Shown: in pieces, positions 1 to 6,532 of the stretch
Numbering within the stretch: position 1 is the stretch's first letter
How the letters are laid out: each line of letters starts with the position of its first letter
Assembly: GCA_903875465.1 (NCBI GenBank)
Contig: CAIQWB010000020.1
Location: 1 to 33,279 of the forward strand
DNA length: 33,279 bases
DNA from: an uncultured Verrucomicrobia subdivision 3 bacterium
GTDB taxonomy: Bacteria > Verrucomicrobiota > Verrucomicrobiia > Limisphaerales > UBA11358
Direction of reading: 5' to 3'
The notes under the pieces: model-generated
The model's database searches: none
What the model was told of the DNA's origin: nothing
The model's input: the letters and a program-made list of their open reading frames with translations, nothing else
Position numbers and translations under genes: made by a program

Positions 1-1
1 A

Positions 2-136
2 ATTTACCTGCCCCGCCGCGCGCGCGAGCCGGAGGACGTTCTCGCAGCCATGTCTCTTCGCCATCAGGCCCGCCAAAAAGCCATCGACTCCGCTCACAAA
101 AAACACCGGAAATCTAAAGCTATTCTAACAAAGTAG
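2..136 (+). CDS. C-terminal end of an unidentified protein (cut by window start)
   Basis: An open frame enters from the window edge and ends at a TAG at 134-136, giving 44 residues. It reads like a real C-terminus: charged and helical, then a basic tail ending in HKKHRKSKAILTK. The composition becomes AT-rich right after the stop, as expected at a gene end. I do not recognise the family, and the fragment is too short to exclude a chance open frame. It lies directly upstream of the IS3 remnant and is not in frame with the kinase fragment beyond it. Confidence 0.4.
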   Translation: MYLPRRAREPEDVLAAMSLRHQARQKAIDSAHKKHRKSKAILTK

Positions 137-270
137 AATTAGAGCGCGTCTGAATAATCAGGCTGGTTGGTTTTCGAGTTGAAAATCGCGTGGATTGAGG
201 TGGACCCCCAAAATTAGACCACCGGTTAAGATGGACTTTTGCTGGTCTGCTGGCGAAAAGAAAGCAGACT

Positions 271-560
271 ATGAAAGCCAAACGGAAACGGCATGGTGCG
301 GCCTTCAAGGCCAAAGTGGGATTCGAAGCCCTGGTTGGGCTTAAGACGGTCTCGCAACTGGCGAGAGAGTATACGGTGCATCCGACGCAGGTGACGCAAT
401 GGCGGGCGACGATTCGGGATCACCTGCCCGAGTTGTTCGAGTCCGGTCAACCGGGGACGGCGGACCAGGAACAGTTGATTGCGCAATTGCATCAGAAGAT
501 CGGTCAACTGACCGTGGATTTGGACTGGCTTAAAAAAAGCCCAGACAACTGGGGTTGTAA
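271..560 (+). pseudogene. IS3-family transposase OrfA, frame-disrupted at its slippery tract
   Basis: The N-terminus, beginning MKAKRKRHGAAFKAKVGFEA, is a classic IS3/IS911 OrfA helix-turn-helix: KAKVGFEAL, TVSQLAREYTVHPTQVTQWR, then a leucine-rich coiled-coil stretch ending in DLDWLKKS. OrfA binds the element ends and is fused to OrfB by a -1 frameshift on an A-rich tract. Here the tract is seven A's at 532-538. In the present frame the protein runs on into unrelated residues. One frame away it would end LKKPRQLGL with a TAA at 558-560, which looks like a normal OrfA ending. This suggests a one-base indel in the A tract. The end given is that inferred original stop. Confidence 0.65.
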
Positions 561-565
561 CCTGC

Positions 566-683
566 CTGCCGGACCTGGTCCGTCCCGACCCGCAGGTCAG
601 CCTGCGGCACCAGTGCACTCCGGAGACCGTCGAGAACTTGGCGCTGATGCGGCGGTTGGACGAGCTGCACCTGGCGCATCCGG
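566..683 (+). pseudogene. IS3-family transposase OrfB, N-terminal fragment only
   Basis: In the frame of position 566 the translation reads LPDLVRPDPQVSLRHQC and then ENLALMRRLDELHLAHPV. It matches the start of IS3 OrfB proteins, where a VxPDxxxLSxxRQC stretch is followed by ENLALMRLIDELHxxHP. In intact elements the next residues lead into the DDE integrase core. Here the similarity ends after HPV at about 683. About 40 residues of an expected roughly 270-300 remain, so it is non-functional. It marks the deletion junction with the downstream kinase fragment. Confidence 0.65.
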
Positions 684-1361
684 TTTGCCACCATGCTGGG
701 CGAACTGATGGTGCTGGCGCGCCTGGAGGCAGGCCAGGAGATCCGGAAGCTTGCCGAATTCGATGCCGCCGGGCTCCTCACCGAACTGGGTGCAGCCCAG
801 CAGGCCGTGGCCCAGGCGGCCAACTTGTTTTTGGACTTGCAGGGGCCGGCCCCACTCGTCATCGAAGGGGACGCGGAAAAGATCCGGCGGCTGGCCAAAA
901 ACCTGCTGGTGAATGCCCTGAAATATACGGAGTTAGGCGGCGTGACCGTGAGCTGGGGCGGGGAGCCGGAAAGCTGGTGGTTGATGGTGCAGGACACGGG
1001 TCCAGGCCTGGCCACCGGAGCGAAGTCCTCCCTGGTGGCCGGCCTGCAGGAAGCCACGGCGAGTGCGAAGGAGGCGGATGAAATGTCCGCCGCCCGCGCG
1101 GGGGAAACCTCCCGGGTGCTCAGCGCGCCCGAAGATGCGCCCGGCCCGGCCCGGCGCGGCCCGCAACCGCCCGGTGAGGGGATCGGGCTATCCATCGTGA
1201 AACGCTTGTGTGAATTGCTGGATGCGAGTCTGGAAATCGCGAGTTCGGCGGAAACGGGCACCACCTTCCGGGTGGTGCTGCCGCGCCGCTACCGTGGACC
1301 GCAGTCCGCCCGGGTTTTGAGCGGGCCAGCCAGGGGCGGGGCGCGGCCAGGCCGGACTTGA
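684..1361 (+). pseudogene. Sensor histidine kinase, C-terminal catalytic portion only (truncated by IS remnant)
   Basis: From about 684 the frame reads FATMLGELMVLARLEAG, the second helix of a HisKA dimerisation domain. It continues through the HATPase_c motifs: N-box KNLLVNALKYT, G1 box VQDTGPGL, G2 box GEGIGLSIVKRLCELL and the end motif GTTFRVVLP. The helix carrying the phosphorylated histidine and every sensor or membrane segment are missing, because the sequence before 684 is IS3 OrfB. An unusually long proline/alanine-rich lid of about 50 residues separates G1 from G2. A start at ATG 693 is possible, but the product could not autophosphorylate in the usual way. No response regulator lies next to it. 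Confidence 0.75.
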
Positions 1362-1435
1362 GGTCCAAGGGGAAGGCAAGGGCCGCCAGGGCAGGCTGCG
1401 CCGCACAGCATTGATTGGCGGCCGGAGAACGATTT

Positions 1436-1873
1436 ATGAGTGAGTCATTTGATCCAAGGCCTGGACACTCCCGGAGCCGCCTGGGTTATGCGCTGGCGGT
1501 GCTGGCGACGATCGCCGCCGGCCTGGCGTCGCGTCATTTCCCCGGCTTGCAACCGGCGTTTCTGGGGAAGTATCCGGGCGATGCGTTGTGGGCCATGATG
1601 GTGTTCTTTGCCGGGGGAGCCATCGTTCCGGCGGCAAGGAGCGGGCGCGTGGCGGGGCTGGCGCTGGCCACGGCCGGGTCGGTGGAATTTTTGAAATTAT
1701 GGCAAACCCCGGCCTGGTCGAGCATCCGGCACAGCACGATCGGCCATTTGATTTTTGGCCACGCGTTTTCCTGGCAAAACCTGCTGGCCTATGCGGTGGG
1801 GGTGCTGGCCGGGCTGGTGGTGGAATTGCTGATCTGGCCCCGGGTAGCCGTTCCGGTTTCGCAGGCAGATTGA
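1436..1873 (+). CDS. DUF2809 family membrane protein
   Basis: A 145-residue, very hydrophobic protein with about four membrane segments. It shows the layout of DUF2809: an early SRHFPG motif after the first helix, GDALWAMMVFFA, then VEFLKLWQTPAWSSIRHSTIGHLIFGHAFSW and a last helix with YAVGVLAG. The family has no established function; it is a small integral inner-membrane protein. The ATG at 1436 is chosen over an upstream TTG (1415) because GGAG sits eight bases before it. It lies 74 bases after the kinase remnant on the same strand and converges with the uridylyltransferase gene. Confidence 0.75.
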   Translation: MSESFDPRPGHSRSRLGYALAVLATIAAGLASRHFPGLQPAFLGKYPGDALWAMMVFFAGGAIVPAARSGRVAGLALATAGSVEFLKLWQTPAWSSIRHSTIGHLIFGHAFSWQNLLAYAVGVLAGLVVELLIWPRVAVPVSQAD

Positions 1874-1889
1874 CTGGCGGGCAATTCCG

Positions 1890-1952
1890 CTGTCCCTTCA
1901 GGACAGGATGAATTGGTTGGGCGGGCGGGCGGGCGCAATCCCGTTGGGATTG
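1890..1952. other. Palindromes and a (GGGC)4 G-quadruplex motif between convergent genes
   Basis: The 174 bases between two convergent genes hold three distinct structures. A hairpin CTGTCC/GGACAG (1890-1895 with 1901-1906) has loop CTTCA. A perfect (GGGC)4 run at 1919-1934 fits a four-tract G-quadruplex with one-base loops on the plus strand. A hairpin CAATCCC/GGGATTG lies at 1936-1942 with 1946-1952. None has a T-tract, so none is a canonical intrinsic terminator, although the position suits a role in transcript ends. Confidence 0.6.
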
Positions 1953-2018
1953 AAGCAGCAATTCCCCAACCACTCAAATGGTCAGCTCGATTGGCAGGCC
2001 ACCGAAAACAGCGAGGAA

Positions 2019-2046
2019 CCCAGCCATTTTAATTTCGGAGTTCGGG
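2019..2046 (+). repeat. Short copy of a dispersed repeat tail
   Basis: CCAGCCATTTTAATTTCGGA continuing into GTTCGGG recurs at 9433-9460 and, with one mismatch, at 27252-27278; an inverted copy lies at 27051-27075. Here only the tail is present, and it ends one base before the stop codon of the minus-strand uridylyltransferase gene. The upstream 75 bases shared by the 9.4 kb and 27.2 kb copies are absent. Confidence 0.8.
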
Positions 2047-2047
2047 C

Positions 2048-3397
2048 TTAAGTCTCGGAATACGCCACTTTTCCTTCCAGCACCAGGCCGGCGGGGAAAA
2101 TCTTTTTGCCGGTGACTTTGAGGGATTCACAGTTCACGAGCGAGGGGGCGCCGTGGGGGAAGGCGGCTTCGAAGTCCGGGAGCAATTTATAATATTTATT
2201 GTCCAGATCGATCACCGGTGGCTGGCCGTGGCGGGAGGGATCGAGCACCAGCAAATAATCCTCGGTGAGCACATAGGCATCCGAGCGGAGGGCGAGCAAA
2301 TCGGCGGTGGTTTTGACGGGGGCGAACCGGTTGCGGGGCACGACCACCGCGCCGGTTTGGGCAAAACATTCGATGGCGGCGCCCATGGCGCTCTCGATTT
2401 GGATGACCTTGGGCGAGGCGGCGTCGCGGGGGTCGACGGTCTTGGTATTGGTGATGAGGGCGAGGGGCAGGACGCCGCCGCGTTTTTCGAGCTCGGCCTG
2501 CAAATGGTCGAGCCGGATCCAGAGGTTGTTGGTGTTAAAGAACCGGTGCCGGGTGATGTCCTGAAATTGGGCGTCATCCGCGGCGGGGCATTGGGCGCTC
2601 TCGCGCAGGAGCAGGCGGCCATCAGTGCGGCGGCGGGCGAGGTGGCCGCCCTTGCGATCGGCTGCGGTGCGGGTGGCCACTTCCATGAGGAAGGAATCCC
2701 CGGAGGCGGCAAAATGGTTCAGCAGGCGCAAATCCACGGTGGCTCCCAGATTATCGGAGTTGGACACAAACAAATATTTGATGCCGCGGGCCAGGAGCCT
2801 GGCGAGCAGGCCGCAACCGAGCAGGGAGGGATACAGGTCGCCATGTCCCGGCGGGCACCATTCCATTTCCGGGGAGGCGGGCCAGGTGACCGGCTGGAGG
2901 GTCGCGGCCGCGAGTTTCGGCACTTTGCTCTGCAAAAAGTCCAGTTCACCATCAATGGCCAGGGAGGGATACTTCTGGAGGTAGGCCAGGGTGTCGGCCT
3001 GGGTGCTAAAACTATCCATCAGGTAAAACGCCAGTTGGGGGGCACCGCTCTGGGTGCGGAGGCGCAAAATTTGTTTGGCGATGAAGTCCAGGAAGGTGTC
3101 CTCGCCCTTGACCCGGATGAGCGATTTGGCGCGGTCCAAGCCCATGCCGGTGCCGAGGCCGCCGTTTAGTTTGATGACGGCCAGTTGGTTGAGCAAGGCC
3201 CCGGATTCCGGGCCGGCGGGGGGGAGGGATGCCAACGCGGGCAATTCGGCCACGGGTTCAATGGTGGCCTCGGGAATCTGGCCGCGTTCCCCGGCCGCGA
3301 CCTTTTCCACGGCGGCGAGAAACGCCCCGATGGTGGCACCGGTCACGCCGCCGGCGCGCATTTTAGCCTCAATCATTTGCGAAATATCTGGATTCAT
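2048..3397 (-). CDS. UTP--glucose-1-phosphate uridylyltransferase, eukaryotic-type UDPGP family
   Basis: This cytoplasmic enzyme makes UDP-glucose from UTP and glucose-1-phosphate for polysaccharide and glycolipid synthesis. The 449-residue product shows the UDPGP-family nucleotide loop LNGGLGTGMG (about 77-86) followed by the conserved lysine in DRAKSLI. It also has FLDFIAKQILRL, the PPGHGDLYPSL substrate loop, FVSNSDNLGA, FFNTNNLWI, and the basic VPRNRFAPVKTTADLL segment. This is the eukaryote-like UGP fold rather than the bacterial GalU type. The ATG at 3397 is preferred to a TTG eight codons upstream because GGAG lies ten bases before it. The stop codon abuts a dispersed repeat. A UDP-N-acetylhexosamine pyrophosphorylase is less likely given the motif set. 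Confidence 0.88.
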   Translation of the reverse strand: MNPDISQMIEAKMRAGGVTGATIGAFLAAVEKVAAGERGQIPEATIEPVAELPALASLPPAGPESGALLNQLAVIKLNGGLGTGMGLDRAKSLIRVKGEDTFLDFIAKQILRLRTQSGAPQLAFYLMDSFSTQADTLAYLQKYPSLAIDGELDFLQSKVPKLAAATLQPVTWPASPEMEWCPPGHGDLYPSLLGCGLLARLLARGIKYLFVSNSDNLGATVDLRLLNHFAASGDSFLMEVATRTAADRKGGHLARRRTDGRLLLRESAQCPAADDAQFQDITRHRFFNTNNLWIRLDHLQAELEKRGGVLPLALITNTKTVDPRDAASPKVIQIESAMGAAIECFAQTGAVVVPRNRFAPVKTTADLLALRSDAYVLTEDYLLVLDPSRHGQPPVIDLDNKYYKLLPDFEAAFPHGAPSLVNCESLKVTGKKIFPAGLVLEGKVAYSET

Positions 3398-3505
3398 GGT
3401 TTGGTCACTCCACGGTTTCAATTAACCCGCCGGCCTTGCCCGAGCCAGGCGGCACGGGGGCAGGCTAATGGAGGGTGGACGGCCCTAAAAGTTTAAAATG
3501 CGGGC

Positions 3506-3515
3506 GGGGGGGGGG
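3506..3515 (+). other. G10 homopolymer upstream of the uridylyltransferase gene
   Basis: Ten consecutive G's occur about 110 bases upstream of the minus-strand start at 3397. Nearby are TGCCC/GGGCA (3544-3558, loop TTTCA) and AGCCACTGCATGGCT. The 265 bases between 3397 and the tRNA show no convincing ORF. The homopolymer could be a slippage site, but no coding frame crosses it. Confidence 0.5.
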
Positions 3516-3662
3516 AGCCACTGCATGGCTGGTTCATTTCCGATGCCCTTTCAGGGCAAAGCCAGGGTGTTAGTAAAATAATTTCTCAGCTTGAATGCCA
3601 CCGGGGCACCTGATAATTTAAGGTGTGCGATTCATCCCCCGATGGCGCGCGCAAGTTCGGTC

Positions 3663-3736
3663 TGTCCCATGGTGTAATGGTAACACAGCGCCCTTTGGAG
3701 GCGTTATTCATGGTTCGAATCCATGTGGGACAGCCA
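3663..3736 (+). tRNA. tRNA-Gln (anticodon TTG)
   Basis: A complete 74-nt cloverleaf with encoded CCA. Acceptor strands are TGTCCCA (3663-3669) and TGGGACA (3726-3732) with discriminator G and CCA at 3734-3736. The anticodon stem GCGCC/GGCGT encloses loop CTTTGGA, placing TTG at positions 34-36. The T-arm is CATGG-TTCGAAT-CCATG. No integrase or duplicated 3' end is seen nearby, so there is no sign that it served as an integration site within this window. Confidence 0.95.
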
Positions 3737-3781
3737 CTTTCCCGCCGACCGGCTGCGGGCTTGGGCAAACAAGGTCAGGCA

Positions 3782-4903
3782 ATGCATTCATTCGCGGAAC
3801 AACTCATTGGGAAGGGTCGTACCCTGGCCGGGCTGGGTGGGGGACTGTTCCTGCTGATCCTGGGCCCGCTGGCGGGCATGGGGCAGGATGCCTTCAGCCA
3901 TTTTATTGGCCTGACCAATTTTGCCAGCTTCACCCAAACGACCAATGCCGAGGGCTCGGCTGTGTGGCTCTCGCCGGTCTTGAAAAGCCCCGCACCGTGG
4001 AATGAACTGATTGTTTCCTGGAATGCTGACGCGCCGGCGGGGACCTGGCTGAAAATCGAGGCGCGCGCCAGCCTGCCCAGCCACCCGACGAAATTTTATG
4101 TGATGGGATTATGGACCCGGGACAACCTGCCCTTTCCCCGCGCCAGTGTGCCGGGCCAGCGGGATGCGGACGGGGATGTGCGGGTGGATACGCTGTCGTT
4201 GCAGGGGCTCGCGAGCGGGGCCCAGGTGCGGATCACGCTCGGGGGCACTCATGGCGGGGTGCCGCGCTTGAAATTTCTCGGCCTGGCGGGCTGCAATACC
4301 AACCTGACGCCGGTCGCCCGGCCGCCGCATCCGGCGGCGTGGGGCAAAATCATTCCCACGCCGGAACGCTCGCAACAATCCTATCCCGGCGGCAGTGGCT
4401 GGTGCAGTCCCACCTCGCTCTCGATGGTGCTGGCCCGCTGGGGCGCGGTGGCGAACCGGCCGGAATGGTTGCTGGACGCCCCCGCAACCGCCGCCGGTGT
4501 GTTTGATCACGGCTTTTATCATCCCACGGGCAACTGGTCCTTTAACACCGCTTTCGCCGGCAGTCTGCCCGGCCTGCGCGCATACGTTACGCGGCTGGCA
4601 GATTTGACGGAGCTGGAAGACTGGATTGCCGCCGGGATTCCGGTGATTCTTTCGGCCCGGTATGATTTGTTGCAGGATGGCCGGCCACCAGATCTCAATG
4701 GCCACCTGACGGTGTGCCGGGGATTTACGGAGAACGGGGACGTGGTGATTAATGATCCCTGGACGGATCCCCGGGTGGAAAGCATCCGCCATATTTATAA
4801 GCGAGCCAATGTGCTCAAGGCCTGGGACACTTCACACCACACGGTTTATTTGGTGTATCCCGAACACTGGCCGGTGCCCGTGGACCGCCTGGGGCATTGG
4901 TGA
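3782..4903 (+). CDS. Secreted C39-like (papain-fold) putative peptidase
   Basis: A 373-residue exported protein. Residues about 12-35 form a basic-hydrophobic signal segment ending near MGQDA. Residues 40-170 are a beta-rich region, and the C-terminal half from about 195 matches the Peptidase_C39_2 type. The likely nucleophile is Cys208 in GWCSPTSLSM, the likely base is His308 in NGHLTVCRGF, and Asn324-Asp325 lie in VINDPW. Family members cleave or bind peptides, often outside the cytoplasm; the substrate here is unknown. An upstream open frame starting at 3623 overlaps the tRNA gene, so the ATG at 3782 is used. The gene starts 45 bases after tRNA-Gln and converges with the FmdB gene. Confidence 0.75.
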   Translation: MHSFAEQLIGKGRTLAGLGGGLFLLILGPLAGMGQDAFSHFIGLTNFASFTQTTNAEGSAVWLSPVLKSPAPWNELIVSWNADAPAGTWLKIEARASLPSHPTKFYVMGLWTRDNLPFPRASVPGQRDADGDVRVDTLSLQGLASGAQVRITLGGTHGGVPRLKFLGLAGCNTNLTPVARPPHPAAWGKIIPTPERSQQSYPGGSGWCSPTSLSMVLARWGAVANRPEWLLDAPATAAGVFDHGFYHPTGNWSFNTAFAGSLPGLRAYVTRLADLTELEDWIAAGIPVILSARYDLLQDGRPPDLNGHLTVCRGFTENGDVVINDPWTDPRVESIRHIYKRANVLKAWDTSHHTVYLVYPEHWPVPVDRLGHW

Positions 4904-4930
4904 GCGGGCGGGGTTAATTCCCGTGCCCGC
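4904..4930. terminator. GC-rich hairpin between convergent genes
   Basis: GCGGGC (4904-4909) pairs with GCCCGC (4925-4930), with GGG/CCC pairing inside and a TTAATT loop. It starts immediately after the stop of the C39-like gene, and the stop codon of the convergent FmdB gene lies in the loop. It could end transcripts from both sides, but there is no T-tract. Confidence 0.35.
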
Positions 4931-5153
4931 CACAGTGGCCACCACAACAACCGCCGCCGCCACCACCACCGCCGCCGGTCGCACAGGCACTGGCATCGCC
5001 CCCGCCGGTGCCGGCCGCGGCAAAGACGGAAAACTTCTTGGCGAGATGGGTCGAGCCGCAATGCGGGCACTTTGTGCCCTGCCATTCGCTCGAGCGAACG
5101 AGGAGTTCGCTATCGTTCGTGCAGGAGTTGCAATGAAATTCGTAAATCGGCAT
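4914..5153 (-). CDS. FmdB-family zinc ribbon protein with Gly/Cys/His tail
   Basis: A 79-residue protein starting MPIYEFHCNSC, the hallmark of the FmdB/CxxC_CxxC_SSSS zinc-ribbon family. A second knuckle CPHCGS lies at about 35-40, so CxxC plus CxxC can hold one zinc ion. It then has KKFSVFAAAG and ends in a low-complexity tail of nine glycines, GCCGGHCGGHGN, which could bind metal through cysteine and histidine. Family members are assumed to be small regulatory or metal-handling proteins; no precise role is proven. GGGAG lies about 11 bases before the ATG. It is monocistronic and convergent with the C39-like gene. Confidence 0.85.
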   Translation of the reverse strand: MPIYEFHCNSCTNDSELLVRSSEWQGTKCPHCGSTHLAKKFSVFAAAGTGGGDASACATGGGGGGGGGCCGGHCGGHGN

Positions 5154-5282
5154 GGGGTCAAATTACTCCCTTCCGCCAAAAATTCAAGCGGGCGCATTCC
5201 GGCTTTTCTTTTGCGGTTGAGGGCGTATGGTGGCGGCTGGCAGCGTTAACCACCACTCAACTTTTAACCACTTCCCCACACC

Positions 5283-5978
5283 ATGGCTGTACCCCGGCAA
5301 CTTAACACATCGGTCGCCAATGAAACTTTTGGCGGCGTCACTTATCACATTGAGGGCCAATTGGTGCCCGTGCTGCACCTGGAATTGTCCCACACCCCGG
5401 TATATTTCGAGCATCATATTCTATTGTGGAAGGATCCCCAGGTGGCGATTGAACTCAAACCGATGCGCGGGGCTCTGAAACGGATGCTGGCGGGCATGCC
5501 GATTTTCATGACGGCGGCGCGCGGGCCGGGCAGGATAGCCTTCAGCCGGGATGGCACGGGCCAGGTGTTCGCGCTGCATTTGCGTCCGGGGGAGGCGGTG
5601 GATGTGCGCGAGCACCAGTTTCTGGCGGCGACGGACGGGGTGGAATTCACTTTTAACCGGGTGCGGGGGATGGCGAACATGCTGCTGGGCGGCACGGGTT
5701 TCTTTGTGGACACATTTACCGCTGCCGGCACCGAGGGGATCTTGTGGCTGCACGGCTACGGCAACGTTTTCGAGGTGGAATTGCGGCCGGGCGAGCAAAT
5801 TGACATTGAACCCGGCGGCTGGATTTACAAATCCCCCACCGTGACCATGGAAACCGTGTTTCAGCGCCTCTCCACCGGTTTGTTCGCCAGCGGCGGGCAG
5901 ATTGCGTGGAACCGGTTTACCGGGCCGGGCAAAATCGCCCTGCAATCGATGTACCTGCACCTGGCCACGGAGGAATGA
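5283..5978 (+). CDS. AIM24 family protein
   Basis: A 231-residue protein that fits the AIM24 (formerly DUF124) family: a duplicated beta-sandwich with repeated glycine-rich turns. Visible family features are GQLVPVLHLEL near the start, AARGPGRIAFSRDGTGQVFAL, LRPGEAVDVREHQFLAAT, a central GGTGFFVDTFTAAGTEGILWLHGYG and ELRPGEQIDIEPGGWIYK. Bacterial members have no agreed function; the fungal namesake is mitochondrial. There is no signal peptide, so it is probably cytoplasmic. The ATG at 5283 has an A/C-rich leader and no Shine-Dalgarno. It stands alone, divergent from the FmdB gene. Confidence 0.85.
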   Translation: MAVPRQLNTSVANETFGGVTYHIEGQLVPVLHLELSHTPVYFEHHILLWKDPQVAIELKPMRGALKRMLAGMPIFMTAARGPGRIAFSRDGTGQVFALHLRPGEAVDVREHQFLAATDGVEFTFNRVRGMANMLLGGTGFFVDTFTAAGTEGILWLHGYGNVFEVELRPGEQIDIEPGGWIYKSPTVTMETVFQRLSTGLFASGGQIAWNRFTGPGKIALQSMYLHLATEE

Positions 5979-6025
5979 CCGGACGCGGGCAGCGCGCCAG
6001 GCCTTTTAAAAAGTTTTAAAAAACC

Positions 6026-6054
6026 GTTGACTTGCCGCCGCATTCCGCCCATAT
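6026..6054 (+). promoter_or_regulatory. Possible sigma-70-type promoter
   Basis: TTGACT (6026-6031) and CATATT (6049-6054) are separated by 17 bases and lie in an AT-rich patch after the AIM24 stop. The -35 match is good and the -10 match is moderate. It would drive the small ORF at 6196 and perhaps the haloperoxidase gene. Confidence 0.3.
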
Positions 6055-6195
6055 TGACGACATGATAAGTCGTTATTAGATAAGTTTGCAAAAGCACATT
6101 TAATCGCAATAAAAAAATTAATATTGAACTATTTGTTAAATACACAATTTGACAAGTAGTCATTCTAAGCGCCAACCGGACCACTGGAGGTGATG

Positions 6196-6273
6196 ATGAA
6201 AAACCACTCATACATATGCCTTCATTGCGCCATTCCGATCCGGGCGAATCGTTCGTGCTGCGGGCGAAGGTGA
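6196..6273 (+). CDS. Possible 25-residue Cys-rich leader peptide
   Basis: A short frame begins MKNHSYICLHC and ends CCGRR with a TGA at 6271-6273. GGAGGTGAT (6186-6194) matches nine consecutive bases of the consensus 16S anti-Shine-Dalgarno complement, and GGAGG is five bases before this ATG (an ATG at 6193 is also in frame). The peptide has a CxxC and a CC pair, like half a zinc ribbon. Most neighbouring genes lack a Shine-Dalgarno, which makes this one stand out. It lies 260 bases before the haloperoxidase start and may be a leader peptide, a tiny metal-binding protein, or chance. Confidence 0.35.
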   Translation: MKNHSYICLHCAIPIRANRSCCGRR

Positions 6274-6532
6274 ACCACCTGCGCTTGCTGTGCCGGTTCG
6301 ATTTCCGGCAAAAGGCATGGGCGCTGCCCGGCTGGGAAAGCTGGTCCAATCGTCCCGCCTGGCTCGTGGATTGCGCCACGGCGCTGGCCGCCTCCATCGC
6401 CCACGAATCTCCTGACTTTTCCGACCCTACCAAGGGAGGCAACCCCCACCCGGGAACGCGCCGCCGCCGGACTGGTTTCCGGCGCGCACTCCCGCGCTCC
6501 CGGACAAACAACTCAACTACCAACCTAAGAAC

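Larger units (their letters stand above)
195..683 (+). mobile_element. Remnant of an IS3-family insertion sequence
   Basis: A left end resembling IS3-family terminal repeats (TGAGGTGGACCCCCAAAATT, from 195) is followed by an orfA-like frame at 271 and a short orfB fragment. The homology stops abruptly near 680-686, where a histidine-kinase reading frame begins. No right inverted repeat and no catalytic DDE domain are present, so the element has lost most of orfB and its right end and cannot move by itself. The left boundary is approximate, and no target-site duplication can be assigned because the right end is gone. Confidence 0.75.
5979..6532 (+). other. Long leader region before the haloperoxidase gene
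   Basis: This 554-base stretch starts AT-rich (6005-6165, with several A/T runs) and then becomes GC-rich. It holds a possible promoter at 6026-6054 and a short Cys-rich ORF with a near-perfect ribosome binding site at 6196-6273. Both are listed separately. A longer open frame at 6216-6536 is Arg/Pro/Ser-rich in its second half and ends over the haloperoxidase start; I do not call it a gene. Confidence 0.6.

Noticed and set aside
2153-3169. 338-codon plus-strand frame opposite the uridylyltransferase gene
   Set aside because: Gly-rich shadow without recognisable motifs.
3663-3736. tRNA-Gln as an integration site for a mobile island
   Set aside because: No integrase gene and no duplicated tRNA 3' end found in the window.
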